In this document: in pieces, positions 1 to 8,106 of the stretch | How the letters are laid out: each line of letters starts with the position of its first letter | Position numbering within the stretch: position 1 is the stretch's first letter | Assembly: GCA_040905265.1 (NCBI GenBank) | Contig: JBBDRW010000177.1 | Span: 1-64,000, forward strand | Direction: 5' to 3' | Length of the DNA: 64,000 bases | Source of the DNA: JBBDRW01 sp040905265 | GTDB lineage: Bacteria; Bacteroidota; Rhodothermia; Balneolales; Balneolaceae | Program-made: the position numbers and the translations under genes | Notes under the pieces: generated by a model | Database searches by the model: none | The model's input: the letters and a program-made list of their open reading frames with translations, nothing else | What the model was told of the DNA's origin: nothing

Positions 1-11
1 ATCTACTACGT

Positions 12-980
12 CTAGAAAACTACCTCTTTCAACCGGTTCTTCAGCGGAAACTGAAAACAGTCCGCCTCAATCTCGAACAGATCGCCGTCCTCCGTTTCAA
101 TCCCATCCGTAAAGCTAAGGGCAGACGTGCCAAAAAAGTGTACATGCGCATCGCCCGGCTGGCGGAAAAGGTCATACTTGAAGTGGTGGTGCTCCAGGTT
201 CGCCAGGTTATGGCTCATATTCTGTTCACCGGTCAGGAACTCCTTCTCCCAGAGCAGTTTTCCCTCCCGCAGGATCCGGCTCCGCCCGGTTACATGGCCC
301 GGCAGCTCCCCGAGCCGGATGGTGGGGCCGTAGGAGCAGTGGCGCAGCTTCGAGTGGGCGAGATAGAGGTAATTCACCTTCTCCATCTTGTGGTCGGAAA
401 ACTCGTTGGCAAGCGCAAACCCGATCCTCCGGGGCTCACCCGTATCATCCACAATATAAAGCCCGGCGATCTCCGGCTCCTCTCCGCCGTCCATGGCAAA
501 GGAGGGAAGCGGGATCTCCCCCCCGGGAGGCACTGCCATCAACCCGTTCCCCTTGTAGAACCATTCAGGCTGGGATGCCGGCTGGCCTCCTTTCATCTTT
601 CCGTTCTCCAGCCCCATCCGGAAGATCTTCATCGAATCGGTCTGCTTCTCCTCATTTTCCGATTTCACCTTCTTGTGCATCGCATCCCTCGACTCGGCGC
701 TACCGAGATGGGTCAGGCCGGTTCCTGTAATCCAGGTGTGATAGGGGTCGGGATGGCCGAACGGAACCAGGACACGGTTCTCCTTCAGAAGTCTCTCGAA
801 AGAGTGAAGGCGTTCGGTTGTCAATGCATAGGCAGCCGACTCCATATCCACCCCTTCGGCATCGGCATGAAAAAAGAGGTCGTATACCGAATCGATGACA
901 TCCACCTCACGGATCTGATCCCCCTCTATTATTCCTAGCCGCCGTTCACCGTTTTCCAAAAGACATTGAAGGAGTTCCAT
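12..980 (-). CDS. AraD1/GguC-type FAH-fold sugar-acid protein
   Basis: A 322-residue cytoplasmic protein without signal peptide. The stretch at about residues 75-95 (FGHPDPYHTW, then TGTGLTHLG) and the acidic metal-ligand region around residues 165-185 (EEPEIAGLYI, followed by NEFSDH) are hallmarks I associate with the AraD1/GguC branch of the fumarylacetoacetate hydrolase superfamily. Members are placed in oxidative pentose or sugar-acid catabolism, where they are thought to act on 2-keto-3-deoxy sugar acids. It lies 50 bp downstream of the IlvD/Edd-type dehydratase on the same strand, so an operon in which the dehydratase makes the 2-keto-3-deoxy acid and this protein processes it is the natural reading. 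No strong Shine-Dalgarno is visible. The family assignment is fairly firm; the substrate is inference. Confidence 0.8.
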   Translation of the reverse strand: MELLQCLLENGERRLGIIEGDQIREVDVIDSVYDLFFHADAEGVDMESAAYALTTERLHSFERLLKENRVLVPFGHPDPYHTWITGTGLTHLGSAESRDAMHKKVKSENEEKQTDSMKIFRMGLENGKMKGGQPASQPEWFYKGNGLMAVPPGGEIPLPSFAMDGGEEPEIAGLYIVDDTGEPRRIGFALANEFSDHKMEKVNYLYLAHSKLRHCSYGPTIRLGELPGHVTGRSRILREGKLLWEKEFLTGEQNMSHNLANLEHHHFKYDLFRQPGDAHVHFFGTSALSFTDGIETEDGDLFEIEADCFQFPLKNRLKEVVF

Positions 981-1030
981 GGGTATGAGTCGATGTATGG
1001 TTATGGGTCAGTCCCTACAGAAATCGCTAT

Positions 1031-2764
1031 TTAGTGTGAATCCCTCTTCACCTCGCTGCCCGACTTGCCCCGCAGGAAATCGAGGTCTGCCCCCAGATGC
1101 GCCTGCTGAACATGCTTCTGGTAGAGAGACCAGTAACCCCGATCCATGTGCAGAGGAAGCGGTTTCCACTCCTTTCGCCTCCGCTCCAGCTCTTCGTCCG
1201 GTACATGCAGCGTAATCGTCCGGTTCGGAACATCCAGTTCGATCAGGTCTCCATTCCGGACCAGCGCGAGCGTACCGCCATCGGCTGACTCGGGAGAGGT
1301 GTGCAGAACCGCCGTACCAAACGCAGTGCCGCTCATGCGGCCGTCGCTGATCCGGACCATATCGGTGACCCCCTGCTCCAGCAGTTTCTTCGGAAGCCCC
1401 ATGTTTCCCACCTCCGGCATACCGGGATACCCCTTCGGGCCAACATTCTTGAGTACCAGCACATCATCCTTCGATACATCCAGATCCGGGTCGTTGATGC
1501 GCGCCTTGTAGTCCTCGATATCTTCGAAGACAACCGCTTTCCCTTTGTGGACCAGCAGTTCCGGCGTGGCTGCGGAGGGTTTCATAACAGCCCCGTTCTC
1601 GCTCAGGTTCCCCTTTACGATCGCCAGGCCGACCTCCTTCTTGAATGGTTTATCTTTCCTCGAAATCACCTGCTCGTTGAAGCAGGGAGCCTCCTCATAG
1701 ATCTCCCCAATCGTACTTCCCGCAGCCGTCACACAACCGGTATGGAGCTCCGGCAGCAGCTCTTTGATCACTGCGGGTAGGCCCCCGGCATAGAAGAAAT
1801 CCTCCATAAAGTGGTCTCCCGACGGCTGCAAGTTGGTAATGAGAGGGATATCTCTGGAGAGAACGTCAAAATCGTCAATATCGAGATCCACACCGATCCG
1901 TCCGGCAATCGCCAGGAGATGGATCACAAAATTGGTCGAGCCTCCGATTGCTGTATTCACCTTGATCGCATTCTCAAATGCTTCACGGGTCAGGATATCG
2001 GAGAGCCGCTGGTCTTCCCGGACCATCTCGACCGCCCGCATTCCCGACATATGTGCCAGAATCTTGCGGCGTGCATCGGGTGCCGGAATAGCGGCATTCC
2101 CTGGAAGCGAGAGCCCGAGCGACTCAACCATACAGGCCATCGTACTCGCAGTACCCATTACCGCGCAGTGGCCGTCACTGCGGCAGGTCGACCCTTCCGC
2201 CTCCTCGAACTGCTCCTCGGTCATCTCCCCGGTCTTGATCTTGTCATGAAACCGCCAGGTATCGCTGATACTCACCTGCTGTCCCCGATAATTTCCGGTC
2301 AGCATCGGTCCGCCCGATACCACAATCGAAGGCAGGTCAACACTGCAGGCACCCATCACCAGGCTGGGGGTCGTCTTGTCGCACCCGCAAAGAAGCACTA
2401 CACCGTCAACCGGGTTGGCACGAACCGACTCCTCGGTATCCATACTTGCCAGGTTCCGGTAGAGCATAGCAGTTGGTTTCATCTGCGTCTCGCCCAGAGA
2501 CATCACCGGAAACTCCACCGGAAAACCGCCCGCCTCTATCACACCTTCTCGCACAGACTGTGCAAGATTCCGAAAATGGGAGTTGCAGGGGGTCAGTTCC
2601 GACCAGGTGTTGCAGATTCCGATAACCGGTTTCCCTTTAAACTGGTGGTCAGGAATCCCGCTTTTCTTCATCCAGGCCCGATAGATAAAACCGTCTTTTC
2701 CTTTTCGTCCAAACCACTCCTGGCTGCGCAGTACCCGTTCTTTTCCGTCTTTTTTTTCTGACAT
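1031..2764 (-). CDS. IlvD/Edd-family sugar-acid dehydratase
   Basis: A 577-residue cytoplasmic Fe-S dehydratase that removes water from an aldonic acid to give a 2-keto-3-deoxy acid. Cysteines at about 60 (TPCNSH), 128 (CGCDKTTP) and 200 (GHCAVMG) match the cluster-ligand spacing of L-arabinonate/D-xylonate dehydratases, and Lys130 fits the magnesium-binding, carbamylated lysine of that group. The length is closer to sugar-acid dehydratases than to a biosynthetic dihydroxy-acid dehydratase, and no ilv genes are nearby. A good ribosome site (GGAAAGGA) sits about 7 bases before the ATG. It is followed by the AraD1-type gene and diverges from the GntP permease. Arabinonate, xylonate or galactonate are all possible substrates; dgoK and a KDPGal aldolase gene further along make galactonate worth testing. 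Confidence 0.88.
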   Translation of the reverse strand: MSEKKDGKERVLRSQEWFGRKGKDGFIYRAWMKKSGIPDHQFKGKPVIGICNTWSELTPCNSHFRNLAQSVREGVIEAGGFPVEFPVMSLGETQMKPTAMLYRNLASMDTEESVRANPVDGVVLLCGCDKTTPSLVMGACSVDLPSIVVSGGPMLTGNYRGQQVSISDTWRFHDKIKTGEMTEEQFEEAEGSTCRSDGHCAVMGTASTMACMVESLGLSLPGNAAIPAPDARRKILAHMSGMRAVEMVREDQRLSDILTREAFENAIKVNTAIGGSTNFVIHLLAIAGRIGVDLDIDDFDVLSRDIPLITNLQPSGDHFMEDFFYAGGLPAVIKELLPELHTGCVTAAGSTIGEIYEEAPCFNEQVISRKDKPFKKEVGLAIVKGNLSENGAVMKPSAATPELLVHKGKAVVFEDIEDYKARINDPDLDVSKDDVLVLKNVGPKGYPGMPEVGNMGLPKKLLEQGVTDMVRISDGRMSGTAFGTAVLHTSPESADGGTLALVRNGDLIELDVPNRTITLHVPDEELERRRKEWKPLPLHMDRGYWSLYQKHVQQAHLGADLDFLRGKSGSEVKRDSH

Positions 2765-3061
2765 GATAAATCCTTTCCAATCGATGTTTAGTAATCACGT
2801 TGTTTTTTAGAAAAAGCCCAAATCAAGGTCAACCGGGCTTTCCGTGTATGATAGAGATCTTCAACTATCGAAACAAACAGTCGGAATGATTTCTATTCTG
2901 CGTTCAGGCGGGGCATCCTTCCCCGGCCCGAAGGGAGTCAAAGAGTGAGATTTCGAAAAAGGTTCCATCATTACGATGAAATCAATATACTAGTGTCCTG
3001 TCAAGTACCTTGCAGCAATTCCTGTTTCCCCCAGACAACGAACCACAGAGACACTCCCATT
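2765..3061. other. Divergent intergenic region, dehydratase / GntP
   Basis: 297 bases between two divergent start codons, so it should hold both promoters. No convincing gene is visible. The only ordered features are a short repeat GATAG...CTATC near 2849-2868 and the 15-mer CTAGTGTCCTGTCAA at 2990-3004, which resembles a motif near 58514 and the ends of the palindromic element at 56237. No copy of the TGNTANCGNTANCA operator is present, so this module is probably under other control. Confidence 0.5.
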
Positions 3062-4426
3062 ATGGATTCTGCCCTTTTTCTGCTTCTGATCACCGCCGTC
3101 GCCGTGGTGCTGCTTCTCGCCCTTGTCATGAAATTCAAAATTCACGCCTTTATCTCCCTGCTCCTTGTCAGCGCATTTGTAGGGCTGGCAGCCGGAATGC
3201 CGTTTGACGAAGTGCTCACGAGCATCCAGGAGGGGATGGGAGGTATTCTGGGCTTTATCGCAATCATCGTCGGCCTGGGTACCATCATTGGTAAGCTGCT
3301 GGAGGTCTCCGGCGGAGCAGAAGCCCTTGCCAGAAACATTATTCAGGTATTCGGGGAGAAGCGAAGCACCTGGGGGCTCGCTCTGACCGGCTTTATCATC
3401 TCGATCCCGGTCTTTCTGGATGTCGCATTCGTGATTCTGGTTCCGATCATCTACGCCCTCTCGCGTAAGTCGAAACGCTCCACTCTTTACTACGCCATCC
3501 CCCTGCTGGCAGGACTTGCCGTTACCCATGTCTTTATTCCTCCAACTCCCGGCCCGGTGGCGGTCGCCGAGATCCTGGGAGCCCCGCTGGGGTGGATGAT
3601 CATCTTTGGGGTCATCATCGGGCTTCCGGTCACCTTTCTGGCCGGCCCTCTCTTCGGAAAATACATCGGCAGTAAAATTCATATCGATCCGCCCGATTTC
3701 AGCGAAACGGCCAAAACGAAAGCACCGCCCGAAAGCCGGTGGGACTTTGCGGTGATCCTGCTCGTGATCCTCCTTCCACTCGTTTTGATTGTGATGGCTA
3801 CTCTGCTGGATATCCTTCAAACCGGTGGAACGCTGCCGCAAGAAGCCTACTGGATTGAACTTCTGAAATTCATCGGCCACCCCTTCAGCGCACTCGCAAT
3901 TGCGACCCTGATGGCCGCCTGGTTTCTGGGGTACAACAAGGGTTTCACCGGCCAGGAGGTGCTTCAATTCTCCGACAAGGCGCTGGCGCCCGCAGGGCTG
4001 ATTATCCTTGTAACGGGAGCAGGTGGCGTTTTAAAAGAGATCCTGGTGGATAGCGGCGTCGGGGACGCTCTCGCCGCCACCATTAGTGCATGGCAGGTAT
4101 TACCAATCGTTCTGGCATACCTGTTATCGGTCGCGGTTCGGATTACACAGGGGTCAGCCACCGTTGCTATGATCACAGCAGCAGGGTTGATGGCTCCGTT
4201 GATGAGCACCTTCAACGCCTCCGATCCGGAGAAAGCGCTGGTCGCCCTGGCGATTGCCGCCGGTGCCATTGTGCTCTCTCATGTCAATGACAGCGGCTTC
4301 TGGCTGGTCAACAAATATCTGGGGCTGACCGAGAAAGAGACCCTGCAGTCCTGGACGGTGATGACCACCATCGTCTCCGTAGCCGGGTTCGGGATGGTGA
4401 TGGTGTTGTATTTCCTCTTTGTTTGA
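3062..4426 (+). CDS. GntP-family sugar-acid permease
   Basis: A 454-residue integral membrane transporter of the gluconate:H+ symporter (GntP) family, importing gluconate-like sugar acids. The ATG at 3062 is chosen because an upstream in-frame start at 2945 would add 39 polar residues before the first membrane helix (ALFLLLITAVAVVLLLAL), while from 3062 the length is typical of GntP proteins. About twelve hydrophobic segments follow, with family-like stretches such as IPVFLDVAFVILVPI and PPTPGPVAVAEILGAP, and a C-terminal HVNDSGFWLVNKYLGLT segment. It diverges from the IlvD/Edd-AraD1 genes and is followed 23 bp later by a lipoprotein gene. Together these suggest uptake and breakdown of one sugar acid; which one is not visible. 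Confidence 0.92.
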   Translation: MDSALFLLLITAVAVVLLLALVMKFKIHAFISLLLVSAFVGLAAGMPFDEVLTSIQEGMGGILGFIAIIVGLGTIIGKLLEVSGGAEALARNIIQVFGEKRSTWGLALTGFIISIPVFLDVAFVILVPIIYALSRKSKRSTLYYAIPLLAGLAVTHVFIPPTPGPVAVAEILGAPLGWMIIFGVIIGLPVTFLAGPLFGKYIGSKIHIDPPDFSETAKTKAPPESRWDFAVILLVILLPLVLIVMATLLDILQTGGTLPQEAYWIELLKFIGHPFSALAIATLMAAWFLGYNKGFTGQEVLQFSDKALAPAGLIILVTGAGGVLKEILVDSGVGDALAATISAWQVLPIVLAYLLSVAVRITQGSATVAMITAAGLMAPLMSTFNASDPEKALVALAIAAGAIVLSHVNDSGFWLVNKYLGLTEKETLQSWTVMTTIVSVAGFGMVMVLYFLFV

Positions 4427-4449
4427 TATTTTATACAGTGGCTACGGAT

Positions 4450-5190
4450 ATGAACAACACACCGATCCCGATCATACTGATTTTCCTTCTGATCTCCTGT
4501 ACACCTTCCGGAGAGAACACCCCCGGAGCACAAACTGCGCCTTCCAATACAGTGCCGGAGTACGATATCGAGGACGGGTGGGAACTCATCTATGAAACGG
4601 ACTTTTCCGAACCTCTTGACCCGGAGAACTGGAAGATCGAAATGGAACCGGAGCCGAACTCCTCCGCAGGGGTGATCGACGGGAAACTGGTTCTGAACAC
4701 CGGCGCCGGCGTCACGGTATGGCTCAACAAACTTCTGGAGGGCGATCTGCTCATTACTTACAGGAGAACGGTTGTGATGGAGGATGGCCCGAATGATCGG
4801 CTCTCTGACCTGAACCAGTTCTGGATGGCAACCGACCCCCGGAATGAGAATCTCTTTACCCGGGACGGCAGCTTTGCCAGCTACGACTCGCTGAGCATGT
4901 ACTATGCAGGGGTCGGCGGCAACTACAACTCCACTACCCGTTTCCGGAAATACCAGGGGGATGGCGAAAAAACCCTGCTCTTTGATTTCGACACAGAGGA
5001 GTATCTGCTCCGGCCCAACCATGAGTATGAGGTTCAACTCCGGGTCGAAGGGGATGAAGCCTCCTACTGGCTGGACGGCGCACTTTTCTTTCACTACCGG
5101 GACCCCGAGCCGCTGGAATGGGGCTATTTCGGCTTCCGGTCTACCTGGTCACGGCATGAGATCGACGAACTGAAGGTGTACGGGAAGTAG
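4450..5190 (+). CDS. Lipoprotein, DUF6250/DUF1961-like jelly-roll domain
   Basis: A 246-residue predicted lipoprotein. The ATG at 4450 gives a short signal peptide ending in the lipobox LISC; an upstream TTG at 4423 would overlap the GntP stop and put polar residues before the signal. After a low-complexity linker the body (W/Y-rich, with YETDFSEPLDPENW, LSMYYAGVGG and WGYFGFRSTWSRHEIDELKVYG) looks like a single concanavalin-type beta-sandwich of the DUF6250/DUF1961 kind often found in pectin or rhamnogalacturonan loci. It is probably outer-membrane attached and either binds or cleaves a glycan. It directly follows the permease. The fold call is moderate confidence, and no enzymatic activity can be claimed. 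Confidence 0.65.
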   Translation: MNNTPIPIILIFLLISCTPSGENTPGAQTAPSNTVPEYDIEDGWELIYETDFSEPLDPENWKIEMEPEPNSSAGVIDGKLVLNTGAGVTVWLNKLLEGDLLITYRRTVVMEDGPNDRLSDLNQFWMATDPRNENLFTRDGSFASYDSLSMYYAGVGGNYNSTTRFRKYQGDGEKTLLFDFDTEEYLLRPNHEYEVQLRVEGDEASYWLDGALFFHYRDPEPLEWGYFGFRSTWSRHEIDELKVYGK

Positions 5191-5211
5191 GGGGCAGCGG
5201 GAGGATGTGGA

Positions 5212-6450
5212 TCAGCTCTCCTCCATCTCAATCCGGTACCGGATGATCTGTTGCAGGCCGGTCTCTTCCTCGGTCTCGCGGGTGTACATATAGCCGTTTT
5301 TGACCAATTCAATCGGTTCGTCTCGCGGCCACTCGAATTTGGTGATAAGCTCCCCGGTATCTTCCAGCACCCACCATTCATAGATATCAAAGTCCTCGAC
5401 GATAGTGGAGACCCACAGGCGGTTTTCGTCGTCGATGAACATCTCTTCAAGGGCAGGCCAGGAATCGGGAAGATCAGGTTCAACGACTGAGGGACGTAAT
5501 GCCGCCATTTGAATACTGTTTCTTGCCTCTTCCAAAGTTATCATTTGTCTGTCAAACGGATGATAAAATGCATGTGAAAATTCACCGGCTGTATTGTGTA
5601 CGCTGACAAGAAACTCCTCCGCCCCGGTCCAGTAAAGTTCGCCTCTGTTCGAAAAGGCAACCAATGGAGAGCCTATATATGGAGGTACAAATGGAGCAAA
5701 TCTTTGATCTGAATGAAACAGCGGGGAGGGTAACGCCTGTTCAAAGATATTGTCGGAATGTATAAATCCATCTTCATCCAGTCGATAATAGCGTACCGTT
5801 CCTTCGTATTCCGCATTGTGAAGATACGCCACCGGATTTGATCTCAGTTGCACGATATATGTACCGTCTTTTCCACCGACAAAAATATGTGGCGGAAATG
5901 TATCTTCCGGTTTTCGAATATCCTGAAAACCTTCCGGATGAATAAGTATCGTATCTATCAACGGAATCACAACCTGCGCATGGGAAACTGATTCGTCTGA
6001 AACCTCAATCAATGCGTAGTCCAGGTTAAAAATTGATATCCGAAACTGCCTTGGATCAAATGCATATAACCGGTTAGACTGGATTTCAATATTTGACAAA
6101 TCCATGAACTCGCCAGGCCCTCTTCCTGCAGCACCCATTGAAGTAACATACTCACCTGTTGGCTGATAGACATGAATGACATTCAGAAGTCTGTCTCCCA
6201 AATAGACTCTCCCTGACTCGTCTACAGCGGGCCGCAACATAGCTTGAAAAAAAACCTCCCCGGCACCCCCAAACGTTTGTTCACGAACAAACTCTATTCT
6301 GCCAGAAATCTCAGGATTTGCAGGGTAAACAGACAGATCCTCACCATTCCGAATCGATTCCGAAAGATCAGGCAGTTCAGACCCATCGTTTGAGACACAA
6401 CCGATCGTTGATATAGAAATGAAAAGGCACAGGAGCCTCCAAGTATTCAC
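5212..6450 (-). CDS. Six-bladed beta-propeller lipoprotein
   Basis: A 412-residue lipoprotein when read from the GTG at 6450, which has an AAAGG ribosome site eight bases upstream. That start yields VNTWRLLCLFISISTIGC, a clean type II signal with lipobox TIGC; the longer frame from 6564 would put 38 charged residues in front. The body carries recurring propeller-strand patterns (GRVYLGDRLLNVIHVYQPTGEYV, GRGPGEF, RLWVSTIVEDFDIYEWWVL), typical of the NHL/six-bladed propeller lipoproteins expanded in this phylum. The function of this family is unknown; a surface binding role is usual speculation. It converges with the lipoprotein gene ending at 5190. A broken paralogue of its C-terminal third lies at 6876-7350. 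The composition is more AT-rich than the flanking genes. Confidence 0.8.
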   Translation of the reverse strand: MNTWRLLCLFISISTIGCVSNDGSELPDLSESIRNGEDLSVYPANPEISGRIEFVREQTFGGAGEVFFQAMLRPAVDESGRVYLGDRLLNVIHVYQPTGEYVTSMGAAGRGPGEFMDLSNIEIQSNRLYAFDPRQFRISIFNLDYALIEVSDESVSHAQVVIPLIDTILIHPEGFQDIRKPEDTFPPHIFVGGKDGTYIVQLRSNPVAYLHNAEYEGTVRYYRLDEDGFIHSDNIFEQALPSPLFHSDQRFAPFVPPYIGSPLVAFSNRGELYWTGAEEFLVSVHNTAGEFSHAFYHPFDRQMITLEEARNSIQMAALRPSVVEPDLPDSWPALEEMFIDDENRLWVSTIVEDFDIYEWWVLEDTGELITKFEWPRDEPIELVKNGYMYTRETEEETGLQQIIRYRIEMEES

Positions 6451-6583
6451 GGTAGTTACCTTTCTGTTTGGATTCAAAAAGCAGATCTGCTTTTTCCGCT
6501 GGATGGACGGATCGAGGGAAAGCCGTTGAAACTTCACTCTGCCAATATAGTACCTGACAATCATTTCACAAGTCCATTCATAA

Positions 6584-6775
6584 ATTCCTTCAGGAATTTT
6601 TCAACTGAGGAGGCCTGTCTGGCATCATATCTTAAAAAGCATGCCGATTCAGCGGCTTAAAAAGTTTTTACTATCGGACTCAGAACGTTCCATTCGTTTA
6701 CGGCAATCAATCCCTTTTTGGCCGGTCTTAAACGAATCTGAACGAAAAGAATGGAGGAAGTTGGCAAATGAATAG
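6584..6775 (+). pseudogene. C-terminal remnant of an unidentified upstream partner gene
   Basis: An open frame from just after a TAA at 6581 to a TAG at 6773-6775, with coding-like character only in its last 40 codons (ATG at 6641; ends RKEWRKLANE). Its stop overlaps the ATG of the next remnant by eight bases, the translational-coupling arrangement usual for two-gene toxin/antitoxin or phage-defence modules. I do not recognise the family. It may simply be chance coding potential, but the overlap with the neighbouring remnant argues otherwise. Confidence 0.35.
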
Positions 6776-6866
6776 AGAACAACTGGAACACGCTATTCGC
6801 GCCGCTTGTGATGTTTCAGGCGATCATGAACTGATCATATTGCAACAGAGCATTCATGAAAAATGA
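6768..6866 (+). pseudogene. N-terminal stump of AbiEii/DUF6036-type nucleotidyltransferase
   Basis: A 32-codon frame, beginning MNREQLEHAIRAACDVSGDH, that stops abruptly at a TGA. The opening (MNR.QLEH.IRAA....GD.E.I) is what I recognise as the start of DUF6036/AbiEii-type nucleotidyltransferase toxins, in which the catalytic GS motif should follow at once. Here the homology ends after ELII and is replaced by LQQSIHEK. The gene therefore looks cut off at its junction with the decayed propeller gene on the other strand, leaving the start region and the overlap with the upstream frame. It is too short to make a working enzyme. Confidence rests on recognising the N-terminal pattern from memory. 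Confidence 0.5.
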
Positions 6867-6875
6867 AACTGAACT

Positions 6876-7350
6876 TTATTCTCTTTCCTCCATTTCGATC
6901 CGATGTTTCACAACCCGGTTGATCTCTTCCCGGACATCCACTTCCCGGGTATATAAATAACCGTCCCTGATAATGATCTCCGGTTGGGACCTCACAAACC
7001 TCGAATTCCGATCTGCCGGCTGTTCAAATCGGGCCAGCAACTCCCCTTCTTCAGTCAACACCCACCAGCTGTAGGAGTCTTCACTGTCTGTGATCGTTGC
7101 AACCCAGAGACGCCCCTGATCATCCAGTTCCATGGTGTGCAATGCCGGCCAGGTATCCGGCATTTCGTACTCTCGGGTGATTCTCTCCCGATACTCATTC
7201 ATCTCCATCTGGTCCAGAAGCAGCGGGCTGTTTTCAAACGGATAGTAAAAGGATCGAACATAGTTTCCCTCCCGGTCATACTTTTTGATCAGAAACTCCT
7301 CCGTCCAGGCGGTGTAAAAATCTCCTTCAGGAGAGATCGCAACGAGTGAA
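6876..7350 (-). pseudogene. Decayed C-terminal fragment of a six-bladed propeller protein
   Basis: An open frame runs 6876-7382 on this strand, but homology to the intact propeller lipoprotein (5212-6450) begins at about 7347, so the N-terminal two thirds, signal peptide and lipobox are missing. Matching stretches include LVAISPEGDFYTAWTEEFL (intact copy: LVAFSNRGELYWTGAEEFL), the DTWPALHTMELDDQGRLWV region, SWWVL and the final HRIEMEE. A short internal ATG at 7208 could yield about 110 residues, though that would not be a stable propeller. It abuts the nucleotidyltransferase stump, so a deletion or recombination between two propeller genes with cargo between them is a reasonable history. Confidence 0.75.
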
Positions 7351-7537
7351 CTGCAACAACGTTCAGAAAGTTGCTGATCTGTTTACATCAATTCACCATG
7401 TACTTTTATCTGTAAAACCAAGGCCCGGTTCAGATTGGATTTGACCTGTCGTTCTGCTATTATTTTCTATCCGGTTTGTTTCCCTTAAAACAAACCGGAA
7501 TGTCATACATTCCAACTCGCAACAACGATCCACCTTC

Positions 7538-8065
7538 ATGAACACTCCTTCAACGCCCCGTCCTTCATGGATTCTTCTACCCGTTATCTCTCTTTTCGTT
7601 TTGATCTGCAGTGCGGGCTGCTCAGGCAGTCAGCCTGAAAATAGTAATTCTACTTCTTCTCAGGAGACTTCAGAAACGACTCCCTTTGACAGCCTGCTTG
7701 CAGCCGAACTGGGAGCGGATGATTACGGCATGAAAACCTACGTGATGGCCTTTCTGAAAACGGGGCCAAACCAGGATCATGACGACCAAACAATCCTGGA
7801 GCTCCAGCAGGGGCATATGGAGAATATCCAGCGGCTGGCGGAAGAGGGATCTCTGGTACTCGCCGGACCATTCCTGGAAGGCGGGGAGTTGCGCGGGCTC
7901 TATCTGTTCAATGTCGGTTCAGTGGAAGAGGCCAGAGAACTGGCAGAGACGGACCCTGCGGTTCAGGCAGGGTTGTTTGAACTGGAGTATCAAACCTGGT
8001 ACGGATCCGCCGCAATTCAACAGCTCAATGAGATCCACAGCCGCATCAGCAAAGAGAGCCCCTGA
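7538..8065 (+). CDS. YciI-like domain lipoprotein
   Basis: A 175-residue predicted lipoprotein: an N-terminal hydrophobic segment ends in the lipobox SAGC (about residue 27), followed by a Ser/Thr/Glu-rich linker. The C-terminal half (from about residue 68: YVMAFLKTGPNQDH, HMENIQRLAEEGSLVLAGPF, GLYLFNVGSVEEARELAETDPAVQAG) is a classic YCII-related, dimeric alpha/beta-barrel domain. YciI domains usually act as small enzymes or accessory domains, and the role of exported versions is unknown. It stands alone on the plus strand and converges with the GH43 gene at 8104; the 38-base gap is a run of period-7 repeat. Confidence 0.8.
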   Translation: MNTPSTPRPSWILLPVISLFVLICSAGCSGSQPENSNSTSSQETSETTPFDSLLAAELGADDYGMKTYVMAFLKTGPNQDHDDQTILELQQGHMENIQRLAEEGSLVLAGPFLEGGELRGLYLFNVGSVEEARELAETDPAVQAGLFELEYQTWYGSAAIQQLNEIHSRISKESP

Positions 8066-8078
8066 CAGGTATAGAGTG

Positions 8079-8106
8079 GTCTCCTGAATTCTATACCCTG
8101 CTCTCA
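8079..8106. repeat. Period-7 intergenic repeat
   Basis: A short run of degenerate seven-base units (for example CTCCTGA followed by ATTCTAT) fills the gap between the convergent YciI-like and GH43 genes. It shares the CTCCTG/ATTCTG unit style with the repeats near 11677, 26530 and 57897. Confidence 0.45.

Noticed and set aside
138..938. Long open frame on the plus strand opposite the AraD1-type gene
   Set aside because: It is the antisense shadow of a well-conserved gene; the translation is rich in Arg/His/Pro and shows no domain.
1811..2761. 316-codon frame opposite the IlvD/Edd gene
   Set aside because: The minus-strand protein has all catalytic cysteines; the plus-strand product has no recognisable features and no ribosome site.
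2990..3967. 325-codon frame opposite the GntP permease gene
   Set aside because: The translation is dominated by charged and Gln/Gly residues, as expected when reading behind a membrane protein.
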